A DNA stretch of 64,000 nucleotides from Viridibacterium silvisoli (GCF_036017035.1 NZ_JAYXHS010000003.1:620001-684000); one strand, 5' to 3'; numbered from the stretch's first letter, positions 53,266 to 62,405 are shown. The notes: generated by a model from the sequence alone, not told the origin. Translations and numbers: made by a program.

Positions 53266-53541
53266 TCAAGGCCTGGCGCGAAACGAGCCGCGCCAGTCGC
53301 AGGCGGCGGCGTCCGGGCCGTACAACCAGCACCGCGCGAGCAGCGCACAGATGGCGCGGGTGGCGGCGTCGCAGGATTCGTCTTCACTGGCGCAATCGAG
53401 CTGGCAGACGATGCGCTGCGCCGCCTCCGGCGACGGCCGCTCGGCGAACTGCGTCATCGCCACCAGACTGCTGGCGAGCGCCGGAGCGCTGGCCGAGAGC
53501 GCCGTCTCGGTCAGCCACATGTCGAGTTCCCAGGTACCCAT
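53266..53541 (-). CDS. Small Cys-containing protein, Fur-regulated, second of a related pair
   Basis: 91 residues, no membrane helix or signal seen. Sequence includes AMTQFAERPSPEAAQRIVCQLDCASEDESCDAATRAICALLARCW. This aligns with the middle of the protein of the gene at 53543 (AMTRYVECPCAENAALVARHLECAAE, then LCSALAFRW), so the two are paralogues. The ATG at 53541 lies one base after the stop of the first gene, so translation is coupled. Five Cys could bind metal or a cofactor. I do not recognise the family. Confidence 0.7.
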   Translation of the reverse strand: MGTWELDMWLTETALSASAPALASSLVAMTQFAERPSPEAAQRIVCQLDCASEDESCDAATRAICALLARCWLYGPDAAACDWRGSFRARP

Positions 53542-53542
53542 G

Positions 53543-53821
53543 TCAGTGCGCCCGATCGAATTGCTGGGCGATGAGCTGCTCGGTGAGCTGCTGCATGATG
53601 CGACCGCGCCAGCGGAAGGCCAGCGCGCTGCACAGGTCGGCCAGATGCGCATCCCCCACGTTCTGCTCCGCCGCGCATTCGAGATGGCGCGCCACCAGCG
53701 CCGCGTTTTCGGCGCACGGGCATTCCACGTAGCGCGTCATGGCAAACAGCGTGGCACCCGCGAGTGACATCAAGGGGTTTGCCACGGGTACAAGCGGGGA
53801 ATCGTTTCCTGAAACGGGCAT
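53543..53821 (-). CDS. Small Cys-containing protein, Fur-regulated, first of a related pair
   Basis: 92 residues, predicted cytoplasmic. It has four Cys (one pair as CPC). The sequence AMTRYVECPCAENAALVARHLECAAEQN matches the partner gene, and the C-terminal half RWRGRIMQQLTEQLIAQQ is helical. AGGAGAG precedes the ATG at 53821, and a Fur-controlled promoter lies 50 bp upstream. It probably functions in low iron, perhaps as an iron or metal-cluster helper, but this is inference. Family not recognised. Confidence 0.7.
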   Translation of the reverse strand: MPVSGNDSPLVPVANPLMSLAGATLFAMTRYVECPCAENAALVARHLECAAEQNVGDAHLADLCSALAFRWRGRIMQQLTEQLIAQQFDRAH

Positions 53822-53864
53822 GAGGCTCTCCTGTCATTGGGGCATCGGGTCAATCGGAAAATCC

Positions 53865-53892
53865 ATTCTACACAAATGAGAATCATTCGCAA
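53865..53892 (-). promoter_or_regulatory. Promoter with Fur box for the small gene pair
   Basis: On the minus strand: TTGCGA, 16 bases, TAGAAT. The Fur box TTGCGAATGATTCTCATTTGT (53872-53892) covers the region between and including the -35. It is almost identical to the box at 43786. Transcription runs leftward to 53821, but it might also act on lnt at 53995. Confidence 0.75.
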
Positions 53893-53994
53893 TTGAAGTT
53901 TTCGATGATCCATCAATCTAGTCAGCGCAACACTTTGCGGGTCTAATCGGGCCTCCCTTCCGCCCCCTCTTTTGATCCACCCTGTCGCCGCCGC

Positions 53995-55518
53995 ATGCAA
54001 GCCCCTTCATCCAGCCGCCCTTCTTTCCCGAACATGCTGTCACTACACACGCTGCGCCCACGCACGCAAAGCTGGCTTGCCTTGCTCGCCGGCGCGCTGA
54101 GCGTCTTTTCCTACGCACCTTTCAACGTGTTCCCGCTGATGGCGATCTGCTTCGGCGTGCTGTACCTGCTATGGCAAGGCGCTTCGCCTCGTCGCGCCGC
54201 ATGGCTGGGCCTGTGCTGGGGCTTCGGCCAGTTCTGGACGGGTGGCGGATGGTTGTACGTGGCCTTACATACCTATGGCGGCATGGCCCCCTGGCTCACC
54301 GTCTTCCTGCTGTCGATTTTCTTTGCCTACCTTGCGCTGTGGGGCACGCTGGCCGGTTGGCTGTACGCACGTCTGCGCAGCGGCAGACCGCTGTTCGATG
54401 TGTTGCTCGTTGCCGCGTGTTGGACCTTCGGCGAATGGCTGCGGGGCTGGGTGTTCACCGGTGTGCCGTGGCTGGCCGTGGGTTACACGCAATCGCCACC
54501 CAGTCCGCTGGCGGGTTACGCACCACTCTTCGGCGTCTACGGCGTTGGCTTCATCCTGACCGGGGTTACCGCCTTGATTGCCCTCGCCCTGACCGACAAG
54601 ACACAACGTCTGCGCGCCGGCCTGCTCGCGCTGGCCGTTGTCATCGTCGGCAACAGCTTGCGCTGGGTGCAGTGGACCTCGCCGACAGGCAAGCCGATCA
54701 GTATCTCGCTGATCCAGCCGAATATTCCGCAGGAGTTGAAGTGGAACCGCGATAGCCTTCAGCACTGGCTGCAACTCAACCTGGACCTGGTGCGCCAGCA
54801 TCCTGCGCAACTCACCGCCCTGCCCGAGACAACGCTGCCCTTGCTCGAAGAGCAACTCCCCGAGGGTTATCTCGCTGCGCTCAGCGAACCGGCACGGCGC
54901 CTAGACGGCAATGTGATCCTCGGCACCTTCACGCGCGATGCCGACGGCCAGTATCGCAACAGCGCCATTTCGCTGGGCGCTCACCCACGGCAGGTGTACA
55001 GCAAACACCACCTGCTGCCCTTCGGTGAATTCGTCCCCTCCTCGATGCGCTGGCTGCTCGATCTGGTGAACATTCCAATGGCCGATCAAGCGCGCGGCGG
55101 CGCCAGGCAGGCCCCGATGCAAGTCGGCGACCAGCTGGTCGCAGTCAACATCTGCTACGAAGACGTCTTCGGCGAGGAATTGATTTATGCCCTGCCGCAA
55201 GCCACGCTGATGCTCAATATGAGCAACCTCGCCTGGTACGGCGATTCACATGCCCAACCCCAGCACCTGCAGATCGCGCGCATGCGCGCGATGGAAGCCG
55301 GTCGACCGATGCTGCGCAGTACCAACACCGGCATGACGGCTGTCGTCATGCCGGATGGATCGGTGCCGGAAGTACTGCCCGCTTTCACGAGCGGGGCATT
55401 GAAGACCGAAGTGCGCGGCTACACCGGCCTGACGCCATTTGCGCGCTGGGGCAACTGGCCAGTGATTGGTTTGATGGGATTTGTGCTGGGCTCCGCGCTG
55501 TGGCGGCGGCGTTCGTAG
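53995..55518 (+). CDS. lnt: Apolipoprotein N-acyltransferase Lnt
   Basis: 507 residues. Six to eight membrane segments in the N-terminal half (about 30-220), then a nitrilase-like domain (SISLIQPNIPQELKW onwards) and a last helix near 485-505. The catalytic triad is seen: Glu in LPETTLP near 267, Lys in YSKHHLLPFGE near 335, Cys in VNICYEDVFGEE near 385. It adds the third acyl chain to lipoproteins in the inner membrane. No corC or ybeX gene is nearby. The stop lies inside a repeat. Confidence 0.95.
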   Translation: MQAPSSSRPSFPNMLSLHTLRPRTQSWLALLAGALSVFSYAPFNVFPLMAICFGVLYLLWQGASPRRAAWLGLCWGFGQFWTGGGWLYVALHTYGGMAPWLTVFLLSIFFAYLALWGTLAGWLYARLRSGRPLFDVLLVAACWTFGEWLRGWVFTGVPWLAVGYTQSPPSPLAGYAPLFGVYGVGFILTGVTALIALALTDKTQRLRAGLLALAVVIVGNSLRWVQWTSPTGKPISISLIQPNIPQELKWNRDSLQHWLQLNLDLVRQHPAQLTALPETTLPLLEEQLPEGYLAALSEPARRLDGNVILGTFTRDADGQYRNSAISLGAHPRQVYSKHHLLPFGEFVPSSMRWLLDLVNIPMADQARGGARQAPMQVGDQLVAVNICYEDVFGEELIYALPQATLMLNMSNLAWYGDSHAQPQHLQIARMRAMEAGRPMLRSTNTGMTAVVMPDGSVPEVLPAFTSGALKTEVRGYTGLTPFARWGNWPVIGLMGFVLGSALWRRRS

Positions 55519-55610
55519 GGCGGAACGCCTTCGGAGGTTCCGCCAGCCGCTGCAAAGCGACAATATGCAAAGTACGTCTCAGCCCTGATCCGGCGGAAGT
55601 TCCGCCTTAC
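55515..55610. repeat. About 100-bp repeat ending GGCGGAAC...GTTCCGCC (copy 2)
   Basis: Inverted copy of the element at 43538: AGGGCGGAACGCCTTCGG at the left, GGCGGAAGTTCCGCCTTAC at the right. It fits the entire gap between the convergent lnt and pilR genes, and the lnt stop TAG (55516-55518) is made of repeat sequence. The hairpins may double as a bidirectional terminator. Confidence 0.75.
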
Positions 55611-55611
55611 C

Positions 55612-56997
55612 TCATTGTTGCTCTTTCATGCCCAGGCGCTCCATGCGGTAGCGCAACGAGCGGAAAGTCACACCCAGCAATTGCGCGGCGCGTGTGCGAT
55701 TGCCACCAGTCTTGCCAAGCGCTTCGACGATCGCCAGTTTCTCGAAGCGATCAAGGTGGTCCTGCAGGTTGCCGCCTTCGCTGGCGCCGCTTGCGGACAG
55801 CTCACCTGTCGTCAGAGAGATGGGCTCCAGACGCAGATCGGCTTCGTCTATATCGTCGCCGGAGGACAGCGCCAGCGCACGCTCCAGAATATTTTCCAGC
55901 TCACGCACATTGCCGGGAAAGGCGTAACGCTCCAGCGCCTTGACGGCCGCTGGCGTGAGGCGCGGCGAGCCCATTCCACTGTCATTGGCGAGACGCTGCA
56001 GGATGCTTTGCGCCAGTTCGGGAATGTCTTCACGACGCTCACGCAATGCGGGCATGTGCATCTCGATGACGTTGAGGCGGTAGAACAGATCCTGACGGAA
56101 ACGGCCGGCATCCACCGCTTCCTTGAGACTCTGATGTGTCGCCGAGATGATGCGCACATCCACCGCCTGCTCCTGCGTGTCGCCGAGGCGGCGCACGCGC
56201 CGCTCCTGGATCACGCGCAACAACTTGACCTGCATGGCCAGAGGCAGATCGGCGACCTCGTCGAGGAATAGCGTGCCGCCATTGGCTGCGTGGAAGAAGC
56301 CATCGCGATCTGTCTCGGCGCCCGTGAAAGCACCCTTGCGATAGCCGAAGAATTCCGACTCCATCAGGTTCTCGGGAATGGCTCCACAGTTCACTGCGAT
56401 GAAGGGCTGGCCGCCGCGTGGCCCGAGGGTATGGATCATGCGTGCAGCGCGCTCCTTGCCGCTCCCCGACTCGCCCGAAACGTAGACCGGCGCGAGACTG
56501 CGCGCCAGGCGCTCCACGAGAGAACGTACCTGCTCCATGGCCTGCGAGCTACCCGTGAATTGCGGTGTCTTGTCGGCGGGCGCATCAGACTGGCGCGAGC
56601 GCACATCGAGCGCCGACTTCACCAATGCGCGCAACTGCTCAAGCGAAACCGGCTTGGACAGATAGTCGAAGGCGCCGGCCTTCAACGCCGCGACCGCGTT
56701 GTCCATGCTGCCATGCGCCGTAATCACGGCCACGGGCAGATCGGCCGCCAGCGCGGCGACATGGCGCACGACCTCCAGCCCCTCGCCATCGGGCAGGCGC
56801 ATATCGGTGAGCACCAGCCGGTACTTGCGCTCCGACAGCAACTTCGTCGCGGCGCTTACGCTGCCGACGCTGTCGGCACCGAGCCCCATGCGCATCAGCG
56901 ATATCTCCAGCAACTCGCGGATATCGTCCTCGTCATCGACGATCAGTACATCGGCCTCTCGCGGCGCCGTGCGGCGTTCGCCGGATTGCACACTCAT
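55612..56997 (-). CDS. pilR: NtrC-type response regulator PilR
   Basis: 461 residues. Receiver domain about 15-130 with phospho-Asp in VLTDMRLPDGEG; AAA+ sigma-54 activation domain about 150-385 with Walker A GESGSGKERAARM, the GAFTGA loop (KGAFTGAETDRDG), and Walker B GTLFLDEVADLP; Fis-type HTH at the end (NRTRAAQLLGVTFRSLRYRMER). PilR, with PilS, activates pilA for type IV pili. No pilin gene is in the window. Its start overlaps the pilS stop by 4 bp. Confidence 0.93.
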   Translation of the reverse strand: MSVQSGERRTAPREADVLIVDDEDDIRELLEISLMRMGLGADSVGSVSAATKLLSERKYRLVLTDMRLPDGEGLEVVRHVAALAADLPVAVITAHGSMDNAVAALKAGAFDYLSKPVSLEQLRALVKSALDVRSRQSDAPADKTPQFTGSSQAMEQVRSLVERLARSLAPVYVSGESGSGKERAARMIHTLGPRGGQPFIAVNCGAIPENLMESEFFGYRKGAFTGAETDRDGFFHAANGGTLFLDEVADLPLAMQVKLLRVIQERRVRRLGDTQEQAVDVRIISATHQSLKEAVDAGRFRQDLFYRLNVIEMHMPALRERREDIPELAQSILQRLANDSGMGSPRLTPAAVKALERYAFPGNVRELENILERALALSSGDDIDEADLRLEPISLTTGELSASGASEGGNLQDHLDRFEKLAIVEALGKTGGNRTRAAQLLGVTFRSLRYRMERLGMKEQQ

Positions 56998-58595
56998 GCC
57001 AGCCCTCTCGCTATCAAATGAAATTCGGCACCACGCAATTCCGTGACGCCTGCAGCATCGGTCGCTCTGTCTGCTTTGTCGGTTGCTGTCTCGGCGAGGA
57101 ACAGACGCGCACCATTTGCGTCGGCCAACTCCTGCGCTACGTACAAGCCCAGCCCCGTTCCCTTTGGATCCGTCGTGTGGAACGGCTCGAAGATGCGCTC
57201 ACGCTCTTCCGCCGCAATCCCGGGACCGTCATCACTGATGGACACCAATAGATGCTCTGGCCCCTGCAATGCAACGACGAGATGCACCGAACCCGACTGC
57301 TGGCGACAATAACGCAGCGCGTTGCCCAGCAGGTTGCCAAGTATCTGCGCCAGATGCACCCGGTCGAAAAGAATCTTCGGCTGCCCCTCGATATCAAGAC
57401 GCACACACTCCGTCGCCAGCGGCGTGTGCATGGCGAACTCTTCAACGAAGTTACGCACGAAGGCCGTGGCATCCAGCGTCTCGATCGTGGCGCGGTCACG
57501 CCGGCCGACTTCGAGCACGTCGCGCACGATGCGTTCGATGCGTGCCGAGTTGTCGAGCACGATGCGTGACAGACGCTGCTGCATCTGCGTCCGCTTTTCA
57601 TCTTGCAGGAGTTCGGCAGCCTGGGTCACGGAAGCAAGCGGGTTACGGATCTCATGAGCAATATTGGCTGTCAGCCTTCCCAGTGCGGCGAGCTTGAGTT
57701 GCTGCGCCTGGGCTTCGACGCGGGCGAGGTCTTCGAGATATAGCACCTGATCACCGCCCTCGCTGGCCACCACGCGGCGCAGGCGTAGGGCCTTGCCAGT
57801 GCGCTCGATACGCAGCAACGGCGACTCGCCCGCCACCGATGCCTCCAAACCAGCAGCAAGCTCAGGCACACGCATGTCGATGCGCTCACCCTCGACCAGC
57901 TCCACGCCCAGCAATTCGACGGCGCGCGGATTGATCTGTCGTACAAGCCCCACTACGTCGACCACCACCACGCCATCCTGCATGTCTTCGATGATGCGCG
58001 AGTTGACGCGAACCTGCCGTTGCAATGCCGCCCCACGCTGCGAGGCCAGCGCCTCGTTCTCCAGCGCTCGCCGCGCCAACAGGCGGGCCAGCAAGGCCAC
58101 TGCAAAGTACCCCAGACAGGTGATGCCGGTGCGTGTCAGGTCGTCAGCACGCACACCCAGCAACTCGATGCGCACGGCCTGCTCGGCGAGTACCGAAATG
58201 GTGGCCATGGCGGCAAAACCCAGCACCATGCGCCCCTCGCCGACCAGCGCCGCCCCCGCCAGGGTCGTCATCAACAAGTAGGGAACCGAACCCCGCTGCG
58301 TACCGCTGATGAACATGACGGCAGTCAGCACAATCACATCCAGCGCCACCTGCCACATCAACAAGGTATTGAGTTGATGACGCGTGCGCGGCGTGATCAG
58401 CATGAAGCCGACAGCAGCCAGCCAGTAAATGAAGACCACGGCCGCATATACCGCCGGCGCGAACTCGCCTATCTGGAATACCGCGCCGAAAATGCCCAGC
58501 AGGCTGGCAATGACGAATCGATAAAAATTGAAGTAGCGTATCGATACGCTGCGTGAGGTATCACCATGCAGGCGTGCGCTTGAGGCCACGCTCAT
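56994..58595 (-). CDS. pilS: Sensor histidine kinase PilS
   Basis: 533 residues. Six membrane helices in the first 190 residues, a PAS domain about 200-300 (NSRIIEDMQDGVVVVD), the phospho-acceptor His in LTANIAHEIRNPLASVTQAAELL near 320, then the HATPase with GNLLGNALRYCRQ, DDGPGI and GTGLGLYVAQELA. Sensor of pilin state in the inner membrane that phosphorylates PilR. Start 58595 overlaps the stop of the small upstream gene (ATGA). Confidence 0.93.
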   Translation of the reverse strand: MSVASSARLHGDTSRSVSIRYFNFYRFVIASLLGIFGAVFQIGEFAPAVYAAVVFIYWLAAVGFMLITPRTRHQLNTLLMWQVALDVIVLTAVMFISGTQRGSVPYLLMTTLAGAALVGEGRMVLGFAAMATISVLAEQAVRIELLGVRADDLTRTGITCLGYFAVALLARLLARRALENEALASQRGAALQRQVRVNSRIIEDMQDGVVVVDVVGLVRQINPRAVELLGVELVEGERIDMRVPELAAGLEASVAGESPLLRIERTGKALRLRRVVASEGGDQVLYLEDLARVEAQAQQLKLAALGRLTANIAHEIRNPLASVTQAAELLQDEKRTQMQQRLSRIVLDNSARIERIVRDVLEVGRRDRATIETLDATAFVRNFVEEFAMHTPLATECVRLDIEGQPKILFDRVHLAQILGNLLGNALRYCRQQSGSVHLVVALQGPEHLLVSISDDGPGIAAEERERIFEPFHTTDPKGTGLGLYVAQELADANGARLFLAETATDKADRATDAAGVTELRGAEFHLIARGLA

Positions 58596-58843
58596 TGCCG
58601 GGTCGGGCCCAGTCGCTGATGCTCGGGGGAGCAAAAGAACAGGCCTTGTGCTTCGACGCCTTCGCTGGCGGGCACAAGCAGGCCGCATTGCGCGCAGGGC
58701 AGCACCAGCTCGGCTTCGCGCGGAGGCGCCACGTCAGGAGGCGCCTGGCCCGGCGCCGCGCCTTCGCTCCTATCGCCCGTCAGCAGGCGACGCAGGTAAT
58801 ACACACCGATCAGGATCAAGAGAAAAAGAAGCAGATTACGCAT
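58592..58843 (-). CDS. PP0621-like small zinc-ribbon-type protein
   Basis: 83 residues. N-terminal membrane helix (MRNLLLFLLILIGVYYLRRLL) then a Pro/Ala-rich linker and a small metal-binding motif PCAQCGLLVPASE with FFCSPEH, that is CxxC and a further CxxxH. This type of gene commonly stands before pilS in betaproteobacteria. Function unknown. Probably anchored in the inner membrane with the metal site in the cytoplasm. Its stop overlaps the pilS start. Confidence 0.82.
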   Translation of the reverse strand: MRNLLLFLLILIGVYYLRRLLTGDRSEGAAPGQAPPDVAPPREAELVLPCAQCGLLVPASEGVEAQGLFFCSPEHQRLGPTRQ

Positions 58844-58903
58844 GAGCAGAGGTCGGTTTGCCGGAAGAGTCGTCGAAAGCCATGAGTCTAAGCGCTCATG
58901 TGC

Positions 58904-59422
58904 TCATTGTGGTGCTGCGGGCGATGCGGCAGGCGGCCTGGGCGATGCACCGCCGAGAAGTTTCTGCACATCCAGACGATCACGATGATCGAACGGCACC
59001 TTGCCGTAGTCACGGATCAGGGCCTCGCCCTTGACGACATATTCCAGGCTTCCATCTTTCTGAACCAAGCCGGGCAGGCGTGCCAGCATGTCCAGCGCAC
59101 GCGCCGTCGCCTCGACATCGACCAGCGTATCTGCCATGCGCGCCACGACGACGGGCTGATTCCGTGCGCCCTGGACAAGCACGAAATCTCCAGCGATGAC
59201 ACTGAACACCAGACCATCCAGAACGATGTCCCTGTCATTTTCATTGTGTACACGGAGCGTGAGAAGCAAACGCTTCTCCAGCAGATTGCCACCGCTGACC
59301 TTCACATCAGCCAGCGTGACTTTCGGTTTGTGCCACTGCAGGCTGGCGCACGCTGACAACGCGAGCACCAGCAGCGCAACACCCCATCCTGACACCCATG
59401 ATCTTGCTTTCACTACATCCAT
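58904..59422 (-). CDS. LEA14-like lipoprotein
   Basis: 172 residues. Lipobox LALSACASL near residue 23 for lipid attachment, then a LEA type 2 (water stress and hypersensitive) beta-sandwich domain: KVTLADVKVSGGNLLEKRLLLTLRVHNENDRDIVLDGLVFSV. A Pro/Ala-rich tail (PRPPAASPAAPQ). Such proteins are predicted to be periplasmic or outer-membrane lipoproteins of unknown function. Start 59422 is set by the lipobox. It is 60 bp from the PP0621-like gene and may share a transcript with pilSR. Confidence 0.8.
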   Translation of the reverse strand: MDVVKARSWVSGWGVALLVLALSACASLQWHKPKVTLADVKVSGGNLLEKRLLLTLRVHNENDRDIVLDGLVFSVIAGDFVLVQGARNQPVVVARMADTLVDVEATARALDMLARLPGLVQKDGSLEYVVKGEALIRDYGKVPFDHRDRLDVQKLLGGASPRPPAASPAAPQ

Positions 59423-59580
59423 CCTCGAATTTTGAATTCTCTCGACAACAACACCACACTGCGCTGGTGCAAACCCGGCACAGCCCGCATAATTTCGTCC
59501 TGCTCCGCATGCGCAGAATGCTCTGATGCGCACGACCATTCCTCTCCAACCTCACCTCACGGCGACACCCCGAAAGCACC

Positions 59581-60492
59581 ATGAAGTACGCACAGATCAT
59601 CAAGGAAATCGGCCGTGGTGCCAAGGGCGCCCGCCCCATCGAGACACAGCAGGCGGAGTTGCTGTTCGCCGCGATTCTCGATGGCATCGTGCCCGACATG
59701 GAGCTGGGTGCGATCCTGCTCTCGCTGCGTGTCAAAGGCGAAGATCTGGGTGAGATGACGGGCTTCAAGGCCGCGATGGACAGTCGCTGCCGCCAGATCG
59801 TCGTACCCCCTGGCCCGCGCTGCGTGGTGCTGCCAACCTACAACGGCGCACGCAAGCAGGCCAACCTGATGCCTGTGGTGGCGCAACTGCTCGCACGCCA
59901 GGGCATTCCTGTCCTGATCCAGGGCCGCCATGATTTCGATTCACGCGTGAGCCCGTTCGAGCTGCTGGCAGCACTTGATGTGCCTGTCTGCGCCACCATG
60001 TCGGAGGCAGCGCAACGCTTGCAGAACACGCGTATCGCCTGCCTGCCACTCGAAGCCCTGTGCCCTGGAATGGATCGTTTGCTTGCGCTGCGCCCGCGTC
60101 TTGGCGTGCGCAATAGTGGCCACACCCTTGCCAAGCTGCTCGACCCTGCGCCGGGTCGCACCGTGCGCGTCGTCGCGGTTACGCATCCGGAATATCTGTC
60201 ACTGATGGAAGCGTTCCTCGTACAGGAAGGCGCGACCGCCCTGCTGATGCGTGGCACCGAAGGCGAAGCCTATGCGAGCCCGCGCCGCCGCCCACGCCTG
60301 CTGGGCTTCCAGCGCGGCGTAGCCGTCGAACTTTTCGAACAAGTTTCGCTGGAAGCAGAGGCGATTGCCAGCGACGAATGCTCGGTAGAGAACAACGCCG
60401 CCACCGTGCGTGCCATGCTCGACGGCAGCATGGCCATTCCACAACCCATCCTCGATCAGGTCGCGGCGCTGACCACACTCGCGAATAGCTGA
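59581..60492 (+). CDS. ybiB: YbiB (TrpD2), DNA-binding glycosyl-transferase-fold protein
   Basis: 303 residues, similar in fold to anthranilate phosphoribosyltransferase (TrpD). IIKEIGRGAKGARPIETQQAELLFAAIL at the start and LGAILLSLRVKGEDLGEMTGF are typical of YbiB/TrpD2. The loops that bind PRPP in TrpD differ. E. coli YbiB binds nucleic acids and is linked to SOS control. It stops 10 bp from the ParA-like gene on the other strand. Confidence 0.88.
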   Translation: MKYAQIIKEIGRGAKGARPIETQQAELLFAAILDGIVPDMELGAILLSLRVKGEDLGEMTGFKAAMDSRCRQIVVPPGPRCVVLPTYNGARKQANLMPVVAQLLARQGIPVLIQGRHDFDSRVSPFELLAALDVPVCATMSEAAQRLQNTRIACLPLEALCPGMDRLLALRPRLGVRNSGHTLAKLLDPAPGRTVRVVAVTHPEYLSLMEAFLVQEGATALLMRGTEGEAYASPRRRPRLLGFQRGVAVELFEQVSLEAEAIASDECSVENNAATVRAMLDGSMAIPQPILDQVAALTTLANS

Positions 60493-60502
60493 GACGCTCC
60501 GG

Positions 60503-61270
60503 CTAGCCGTTCAACGAGTCGTGCAGGGCCACGTATTCCTGCGTCAGCTTGTGGCGCGGATCCAGATGGATCATCGGCTTGCTCTGCTGATGTGATTCGC
60601 GGATACGCACCGAGCTCGACAGATAGCTGTCCAGGATCGGCAAGCCCTCGTCCTTCAGTTCCTGGACAATGCGCTGCGGCAGGCTGGCGCGTGGCTGGAA
60701 CTGGTTCACGACGATGCCCTCGACATGCAGGTTATCGTTGTGATCGCTGCGGATCTCTTCGACATTCTCCAGCAGTGAGTACAGCGCACGCCGCGAGAAG
60801 TCGTCGCAATCGAAGGGAATGAGGCAACTGTCAGCCGCAATCAAGGCCGAGCGGGTATAGAAGTTCAACGCGGGCGGCGTATCGATGTAGACGAAATCGA
60901 AATCCGCCGACAGCTCTTCCAGCGCCTCGCGCAGTTTGAAAATCTTGTAGCGCGACTCGAGCTTGCCCATCAGCTCTTCAAGCCGCGGCGACGACGCCAT
61001 CACCGCAAGATGCGGAAACGGGCTGTCTTGCAGATAGCCCGTGACGGGCAGATGTTCGAAGCGCAGGGTCAGGGTCTGCTCGAACAGCTCGGCGCTGGTT
61101 TGCTCGACCGCGTCCGCCGCATCGCCAAGCAGGTAGTGGGAAGAATTGCCTTGCGGATCGAGGTCGATCAACAGGGTGCGCAGCCCTCTCGAAGCCGAAA
61201 TTGCCGCGAGATTGCAGGCGATCGTCGACTTGCCGACGCCGCCCTTCTGGTTGAACACGACGCGCTTCAT
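60503..61270 (-). CDS. ParA family ATPase (orphan)
   Basis: 255 residues. Deviant Walker A KGGVGKST near 9-16, switch I DLDPQGNSSH, Walker B VYIDTPPALNFYT. It belongs to the ParA/Soj group that positions DNA or protein clusters. No ParB, centromere site or chemotaxis gene is seen near. AGGAAATGCC precedes the ATG at 61270. It ends 10 bp after the convergent ybiB stop. Confidence 0.9.
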   Translation of the reverse strand: MKRVVFNQKGGVGKSTIACNLAAISASRGLRTLLIDLDPQGNSSHYLLGDAADAVEQTSAELFEQTLTLRFEHLPVTGYLQDSPFPHLAVMASSPRLEELMGKLESRYKIFKLREALEELSADFDFVYIDTPPALNFYTRSALIAADSCLIPFDCDDFSRRALYSLLENVEEIRSDHNDNLHVEGIVVNQFQPRASLPQRIVQELKDEGLPILDSYLSSSVRIRESHQQSKPMIHLDPRHKLTQEYVALHDSLNG

Positions 61271-61500
61271 GGCATTTCCTCTCCGGATTGGGGATGCGCT
61301 GCAATTGCTGCATTGTGCCAAAAATAGTCAACGACGCGACCTGAAAGCGCATCAGCCGGGTATTTCAGCGCTTGCGCGCAGCACAAACAAATTCGTCAAA
61401 TCTAATAAAATCGTTAAATACTCACGATCTTTCGGCTGCAGTGTCTGCCATGCTTGGGGCGTCAAAAAAGCTGGCAAAGCCTGCCTGCAAGGAGTCCCTC

Positions 61501-62325
61501 GTGAGTCACCCAGCCACATCGCGCAGCCGCTACACCCAAGCAATTGCTGCAGCCCTTTTCCTGTTCAGCAGCCCATTCGCCTCGGCGACGCTGATTGCTT
61601 CCGACGAATTCAACTACAACCTCGGCGCCCTGAGCGGTGCGAACGGTGGTTACGGCTGGGCAGGCGCATGGACTGCCAGCAGCGGCGCCTCCATCGTCGA
61701 TCCCGCCATCGATCTGAGCGGCAATCGCGCACTGGCCGTCTCGGCCAACAGCGATAATCTCGCCTGGCGCACGCTCGCCAACAGCTACTCCGGCGACGTC
61801 TACGTCAGCATGCTGATGCAGGTCGGCAGTGGTGCCGTGAGCAGCAATGATTTCGTCAGCCTGTGGTTCGACATCGTCACCAGCGGCGCCCACACGACGC
61901 GTCCGCAAATCGGCATCAAGGCCGACATCAGCGGCAGCAATGACATCTTCGCGCGCACCACTGGCAGCGGCGGTGCAGTAGCCCCGGACAGCAATGTGGT
62001 GGCCGGCCAGACCTTCCTCGTAGTGGGCAAGCTGTCGAAAGTCTCCTCGACCAACTACAACCAGTTCGACCTGTGGTTCAACCCGAGCGCCGGCGATTTT
62101 TCCAGCCCGGACGCCAGCTTCAGCGGCAACTCCGGCCTCAGTGCACTCAGCACTCTGGGTCTGCGCAGCGTCAATCTGGATAGCGGCGACACCGTCCTGA
62201 TCGACAACCTGCGCCTGGGCACGGCATGGAGCGATGTCAGCCCGGTCCCCGAGCCATCGTCCCTCGCCCTGAGCGCACTCGGCATGTGCGTGCTGATGTG
62301 CTATCGCAGGCGCCGCCAGGTTTGA
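61501..62325 (+). CDS. PEP-CTERM protein, second copy in the window
   Basis: 274 residues. Signal peptide about 1-28 (ending FASATL), a Gly/Ser-rich beta body with LIASDEFNYNLGALSGANGGYGWAGAW and DTVLIDNLRLGTAW typical of LamG-like or DUF-type secreted proteins, and the sorting signal VPEPSSLALSALGMCVLMCYRRRRQV. Start is GTG at 61501 with AAGGAG 8 bases upstream; the upstream extension has no signal features. Likely exported and released or anchored by an exosortase not in this window. I see no sigma-54 site upstream. Confidence 0.85.
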   Translation: MSHPATSRSRYTQAIAAALFLFSSPFASATLIASDEFNYNLGALSGANGGYGWAGAWTASSGASIVDPAIDLSGNRALAVSANSDNLAWRTLANSYSGDVYVSMLMQVGSGAVSSNDFVSLWFDIVTSGAHTTRPQIGIKADISGSNDIFARTTGSGGAVAPDSNVVAGQTFLVVGKLSKVSSTNYNQFDLWFNPSAGDFSSPDASFSGNSGLSALSTLGLRSVNLDSGDTVLIDNLRLGTAWSDVSPVPEPSSLALSALGMCVLMCYRRRRQV

Positions 62326-62405
62326 GCTGAACGGCAGGGCCGCGGGTGAGCCATGGGCCGCTACAATGCGCGCTCATTTCAATCGCTCGCTCATGAGGAC
62401 GCCTG

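Noticed and set aside
61271..61500. Sigma-54 promoter before the second PEP-CTERM gene
   Set aside because: Candidate GG/GC pairs have the wrong spacing (11-13 bases) or lack the TTGC core.
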